Assembly (NCBI GenBank): GCA_030533035.1
Contig: JAUNJW010000102.1
Location: 1 to 7,243, forward strand
DNA length: 7,243 bases
Direction: 5' to 3'
Source of the DNA: Erysipelotrichaceae bacterium
Lineage (GTDB): Bacteria; Bacillota_I; Bacilli_A; Erysipelotrichales; Erysipelotrichaceae
The position numbers were made by a program, and so were the translations under genes. The notes below the pieces were generated by a model, which saw only the letters and a program-made list of their open reading frames with translations, was not told the origin of the DNA and did not search any database. Every line of letters begins with the position of its first letter. Within the stretch, counting starts at the first letter, position 1. Of this stretch, positions 4,107-7,243 are shown piece after piece.

Positions 4107-6875
4107 ATGGAGAAATATGTTGTGACAGGAATGAGCTGTGCCGCCTGCCAGGCCAGGGTTGAAAAAGCCGTCAGCCAGGTGCCGGGCGTGACATCATGCT
4201 CAGTTTCCTTACTGACAAATTCCATGGGCGTTGAAGGAACCGCCGACAGTTCCGCTGTCATCAGGGCAGTGGAGAATGCCGGCTACGGCGCTTCGAAGGA
4301 AGGGGCGAAGAAAGAGGCTCTTTCGGCCAGTGAAAAACTGGCGATGGAAGAGGAAGCCCTGGCTGACCGGGAAACACCGAAGCTGAAAAGAAGACTGATC
4401 CTGTCGGTCGGGTTCCTGATCGCCCTGATGTATATCACGATGGGCTTCAACATGTGGGGCTGGCCGCTGCCGTCCTACTTTGCCCACAACCACCTCGGAC
4501 TGGCACTGACACAGATGCTGCTGGCACTGATCGTCATGGTGATCAACCGCAAGTTCTTCACCAGCGGTTTCTCAAGCCTGATTCATGGCGCACCGAACAT
4601 GGACACCCTGGTGGCGCTTGGCTCAAGCGTCTCGTTTGCCTGGAGTCTGTTCGTGTTCTATGAAATGTGCGGCATGATCACACACGGTGCGGACAACATG
4701 GAGCTGATGGAGCTTTATCATAATCAGCTCTACTTCGAATCCGCCGCCATGATTCCGGCTCTCATCACGGTCGGTAAAATGCTGGAGGCGATGTCCAAAG
4801 GCAAAACAACCAACGCGCTCAGGAGCCTGATGAAGCTCGCTCCCAAGACAGCTGTGCTGTTAAGGGATGGCGAAGAAGTGACTGTCGGCATTGATGAAGT
4901 AAATACAGGAGATATCTTCGTTGTCAGGCCCGGCGAGAATATCCCGGTTGACGGCGTTGTGATTGAAGGAACCAGCGCGGTCAATGAATCCGCGCTGAGC
5001 GGCGAGTCCATTCCGGTGGACAAAGGACCGGAGGATACCGTCAGCGCGGCGACAATCAACCAGTCCGGCTATCTTAAGTGCCGGGCGACAAGAGTCGGCG
5101 AGGACACAACCCTTGCCCAGATTATCCACATGGTTTCCGACGCGGCGGCCACCAAGGCGCCGATTGCCAGAATCGCCGACAAGGTTTCCGGCATCTTCGT
5201 TCCCTCTGTCATCGGCATTGCCCTGATTGTGATGACCGGCTGGCTGATTGCCGGCAAGCCGCTTTCCTGGGCGCTTGCCAGGGCAATCTCCGTGCTTGTG
5301 ATCTCATGTCCCTGCGCGCTCGGTCTTGCCACACCGGTGGCGATCATGGTCGGCAACGGCATGGGCGCAAAAAACGGCATCCTCTTCAAGACATCAGAAG
5401 CGCTTGAACAGGCGGGAAGAATCCAGATCGTCGCCCTTGATAAAACAGGAACCATTACAAGCGGCCAGCCGCAGGTGACCGACATTGTCCCGGCGGCAGG
5501 ATATACGGAAGAAACTCTGCTGAAGCTTGCCAACACTCTCGAGGCAAAGAGTGAGCATCCTCTTGCCAAAGCGATTGTGGAAAAGGCAAAAGAACTTGGT
5601 TTTGAAGCGGAAGAGGTCACTGACTTCAAAGCGCTGGCCGGCAATGGCCTGCAGGCTAAAATCAACGGTGCCCTTGTCCAGGGCGGCAGTGAAAAATATA
5701 TCTCTTCCCTTGTGAAACTCACAAAGGAGGAAAAAGACGCTTCCGAAGCACTGGCCCGCCAGGGAAAAACACCGCTGTTCTTTGAAGAAAACGGAAAACT
5801 GGCAGGCATGATCGCCGTCGCGGATGTCATCAAGGATGATTCCAGGCAGGCGGTTGAGGAACTCAGAAACATGGGCATCGAAGTGGTCATGTTGACCGGC
5901 GATAATCAGCGCACCGCTGAGGCCATCGGCAAAGAAGCAGGCGTGGACAAAGTCATCGCCGGTGTCCTGCCGGATGGCAAGGAGGCGATCATCCGCAGAC
6001 TGCAGGAAAGAGGAAAGACCGCCATGGTCGGCGACGGCATCAATGACGCGCCTGCCCTGACCAGTGCCGATACCGGCATTGCCATCGGCGCCGGCACAGA
6101 CGTCGCGATCGACAGCGCGGATATCGTTCTGATGAACTCAAAGCTGACCGATGTTTCCGGCGCAATCCGCCTTTCCAGAGCTACTCTGAGAAACATTCAC
6201 GAGAATCTCTTCTGGGCGTTCTTCTACAACCTCATCTGCATTCCTCTGGCAGCCGGACTGTTCGGCCTGCAGATGAATCCGATGTGGGGTGCGGCAGCTA
6301 TGAGCCTTTCCAGCTTCACTGTCTGCATGAACGCGCTGCGGCTCAACCTGTTCAGGGTTCATGATTCTTCAAAGGACAGGCCTTTGAAGAAAAAGGCACT
6401 GCCGGACACAGAACCGGAGCGGACGGAACCGGAAGAAGAAACAATGACTGAAGTCTATAACATCGGCGGCATGATGTGTGAACACTGCGAAGCCAGAATC
6501 CAGAAAGCCATCGGCGCCCTGGACGGCGTTATCTCGGTCAAAGCGGATCATACTGCCGGCACAGCTGCAGTCGTCACAAAGAAAGCACTGGATTCCAAAG
6601 CTGTCGAAAAGGCAGTCACGGACCAGGATTATGAATATATCGGAAAACAAGGAGAAGAAAAAACTATGAAAGAAACAGTCAGAATCGAAGGCATGATGTG
6701 CCCGCACTGCGAAGTTTCCGTCAAAAAGGCCCTTGAGGCAATCGACGGCATCGAAAGCGCAGAAGTCAGCCATGAAAAAGGTACAGCCGAAATCACCCTT
6801 TCAAAAGAAGTATCTGCTGATGTGATTCAGCAGGCAGTCGAAGCCAGAGACTACAAGTTCATTTCTGTCGAGTAA
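4107..6875 (+). CDS. copA: Cu(I)-exporting P1B-1-type ATPase with two C-terminal HMA domains
   Basis: A 922-residue membrane pump that should export Cu(I) from the cytosol using ATP. Order: HMA domain 1-65 with C11-x-x-C14; helices from about 97; actuator domain with SGES (298-301) in place of the usual TGES; CPC metal site 401-403; phosphorylated D445 in DKTGT; HP motif 484-485; TGDN 597-600; GDGINDAP 642-649; then helix 7 with Y707-N708 and helix 8 with M732-x-x-x-S736. CPC plus YN plus MxxSS is the Cu(I) signature. After a charged linker (about 752-779) come two further HMA domains, with C791-x-x-C794 and C865-x-x-C868, making the protein longer than the usual 750-820 residues. Both have GMMCxHC, unlike GMSCAAC of the first. 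The ATG follows AGAAGGA (4097-4103) closely. Regulated by the CsoR operators upstream. Confidence 0.94.
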   Translation: MEKYVVTGMSCAACQARVEKAVSQVPGVTSCSVSLLTNSMGVEGTADSSAVIRAVENAGYGASKEGAKKEALSASEKLAMEEEALADRETPKLKRRLILSVGFLIALMYITMGFNMWGWPLPSYFAHNHLGLALTQMLLALIVMVINRKFFTSGFSSLIHGAPNMDTLVALGSSVSFAWSLFVFYEMCGMITHGADNMELMELYHNQLYFESAAMIPALITVGKMLEAMSKGKTTNALRSLMKLAPKTAVLLRDGEEVTVGIDEVNTGDIFVVRPGENIPVDGVVIEGTSAVNESALSGESIPVDKGPEDTVSAATINQSGYLKCRATRVGEDTTLAQIIHMVSDAAATKAPIARIADKVSGIFVPSVIGIALIVMTGWLIAGKPLSWALARAISVLVISCPCALGLATPVAIMVGNGMGAKNGILFKTSEALEQAGRIQIVALDKTGTITSGQPQVTDIVPAAGYTEETLLKLANTLEAKSEHPLAKAIVEKAKELGFEAEEVTDFKALAGNGLQAKINGALVQGGSEKYISSLVKLTKEEKDASEALARQGKTPLFFEENGKLAGMIAVADVIKDDSRQAVEELRNMGIEVVMLTGDNQRTAEAIGKEAGVDKVIAGVLPDGKEAIIRRLQERGKTAMVGDGINDAPALTSADTGIAIGAGTDVAIDSADIVLMNSKLTDVSGAIRLSRATLRNIHENLFWAFFYNLICIPLAAGLFGLQMNPMWGAAAMSLSSFTVCMNALRLNLFRVHDSSKDRPLKKKALPDTEPERTEPEEETMTEVYNIGGMMCEHCEARIQKAIGALDGVISVKADHTAGTAAVVTKKALDSKAVEKAVTDQDYEYIGKQGEEKTMKETVRIEGMMCPHCEVSVKKALEAIDGIESAEVSHEKGTAEITLSKEVSADVIQQAVEARDYKFISVE
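6431..6446 (+). promoter_or_regulatory. Possible internal translation start before HMA domain 2 of copA
   Basis: GGAAGAAG (6431-6438) lies 5 bases before an in-frame ATG at 6444 (Met780 of CopA), exactly where the second HMA domain begins; counting from GGAAG (6431-6435) the spacing is 8. It is translated as acidic linker EEET. Use in the cell is inferred; a purine-rich stretch coding Glu-rich linker can mimic such a site. Confidence 0.35.
6649..6668 (+). promoter_or_regulatory. Possible internal translation start before HMA domain 3 of copA
   Basis: AAGGAG (6649-6654) precedes an in-frame ATG at 6666 (Met854) by 11 bases. Initiation here would give a 69-residue single HMA protein, the usual size of a free CopZ chaperone. 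This is a better Shine-Dalgarno than the one before the separate HMA gene at 6881. It is unproven. Confidence 0.4.
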
Positions 6876-6880
6876 AAATC

Positions 6881-7132
6881 ATGCGTAAAATCACAGTCGG
6901 CATTGATGGCATGATGTGCGGAATGTGCGAATCCCATATCAACGACGCCATCAGACAGAAATTCCCGCAGATCAAAAAGGTCAGTGCGGACAGAAAGAAA
7001 AAGCAGGCAGTCATCCTGTCGGAATCCGATCTGGATGAGCAGACTGTCAGAGAAACGATCGACGCCACAGGCTACACATTCCTCTCTTACGCCAGTGAGG
7101 AGTATAAAAAGAAAGGCCTGTTCGGCTTCTGA
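6881..7132 (+). CDS. Small HMA-domain protein, probable copper chaperone (CopZ-like)
   Basis: An 83-residue soluble protein with one heavy-metal-associated domain: GIDGMMCGMC places the Cu(I)-binding cysteines at 13 and 16, followed by the helix ESHINDAIR and a C-terminal TGYTFLSYAS. The tail EEYKKKGLFGF extends beyond the usual 69-residue CopZ fold and is, from memory, common to small HMA proteins of Bacillota. It probably hands Cu(I) to CopA or to CsoR. It starts 5 bases after the copA stop with hardly any Shine-Dalgarno (GAG at 6870-6872), so translation likely depends on ribosomes finishing copA. Metal specificity is inferred from the operon. Confidence 0.85.
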   Translation: MRKITVGIDGMMCGMCESHINDAIRQKFPQIKKVSADRKKKQAVILSESDLDEQTVRETIDATGYTFLSYASEEYKKKGLFGF

Positions 7133-7149
7133 ATGTCTGAAAAAAAGCG

Positions 7150-7179
7150 GTGACAAAACCTGATTAAACTATGTATAAT
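7150..7179 (+). promoter_or_regulatory. Predicted promoter of the last gene
   Basis: GTGACA (7150-7155, 5 of 6) and a perfect TATAAT (7174-7179) are separated by 18 bases. No CsoR-like palindrome is present, so the following gene appears not to be under copper control. I see no terminator between the HMA gene (stop 7132) and this promoter, so operon transcripts may read through. Confidence 0.65.
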
Positions 7180-7202
7180 CATTTTCCACAGGAGGGTTAT
7201 GC

Positions 7203-7243
7203 ATGAGAAAAAAGAAAACAGACGACGGCAGAACCGTGTATTA
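7203..7243 (+). CDS. Start of an unidentified gene, cut by the window end
   Basis: An ATG at 7203 follows AGGAGGG (7190-7196) with a 6-base spacer and opens a frame to the end of the window. The 13 visible residues, MRKKKTDDGRTVY, are too few to name a family. The ATG at 7199 in another frame has only 2 bases between it and the Shine-Dalgarno, so it is less likely. Confidence 0.6.
   Translation, partial: MRKKKTDDGRTVY

Noticed and set aside
5069..5890. 273-codon open frame on the minus strand inside copA
   Set aside because: It is a mirror of GC-rich coding sequence on the other strand, serine/alanine-rich with no recognisable motif, and the plus-strand frame is a complete CopA.
6444..6875. 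Annotating separate copZ genes at 6444 and 6666
   Set aside because: There is no stop codon between CopA and these domains, so the direct reading is one fused protein; internal starts are listed as possible sites only.
7199..7243. Alternative start ATG 7199 for the last gene
   Set aside because: Only 2 bases separate it from the Shine-Dalgarno; ATG 7203 has a normal 6-base spacing.

Overview
The window looks like a chromosomal stretch from a moderately GC-rich member of the Bacillota, probably a gut-type Clostridia or Erysipelotrichia. This rests on strong purine-rich Shine-Dalgarno sites, classical TTGACA/TATAAT promoters, intrinsic terminators, and protein sequences (CsoR, CopA and the small HMA protein ending KKGLFGF) that resemble those of such bacteria. 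The assignment is inference; there is no rRNA or other taxonomic marker. I saw no mobile element, CRISPR array, tRNA or rRNA.

Layout. Positions 1-312 hold the C-terminal half of a cytidylate-kinase-like P-loop protein, which ends at a hairpin (317-346) that can terminate transcription from both sides. Positions 347-540 carry no convincing gene, but they contain several overlapping inverted repeats and a 28-codon cysteine-rich ORF. A DIP1984-family gene (541-990, minus strand) and an MFS transporter gene (1101-2345, plus strand) diverge from a compact 110-bp region with back-to-back predicted promoters and a 7-bp inverted repeat. A GC-rich hairpin separates the transporter from an RtcB-type RNA ligase gene (2437-3678), whose own terminator is built into its last codons.

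Positions 3708-7132 form a copper-efflux operon. A near-consensus promoter has one CsoR-type operator exactly in its -35/-10 spacer and a second, perfect one in the 5' leader. Then come csoR (copper-sensing repressor), copA (P1B-1 Cu(I)-exporting ATPase) and a small HMA-domain protein. Copper binding to CsoR should release the promoter, CopA should pump Cu(I) out, and the HMA modules should carry Cu(I) to it.

The most interesting feature is the 3' end of copA. After the last membrane helix the protein carries two extra HMA domains, each about the size of a free CopZ. Each begins with an in-frame ATG preceded by a Shine-Dalgarno-like sequence. This looks like an ancestral copA-copZ-copZ gene row fused into one reading frame, possibly still able to make free chaperone by internal initiation. 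A further promoter and the first codons of an unidentified gene close the window.
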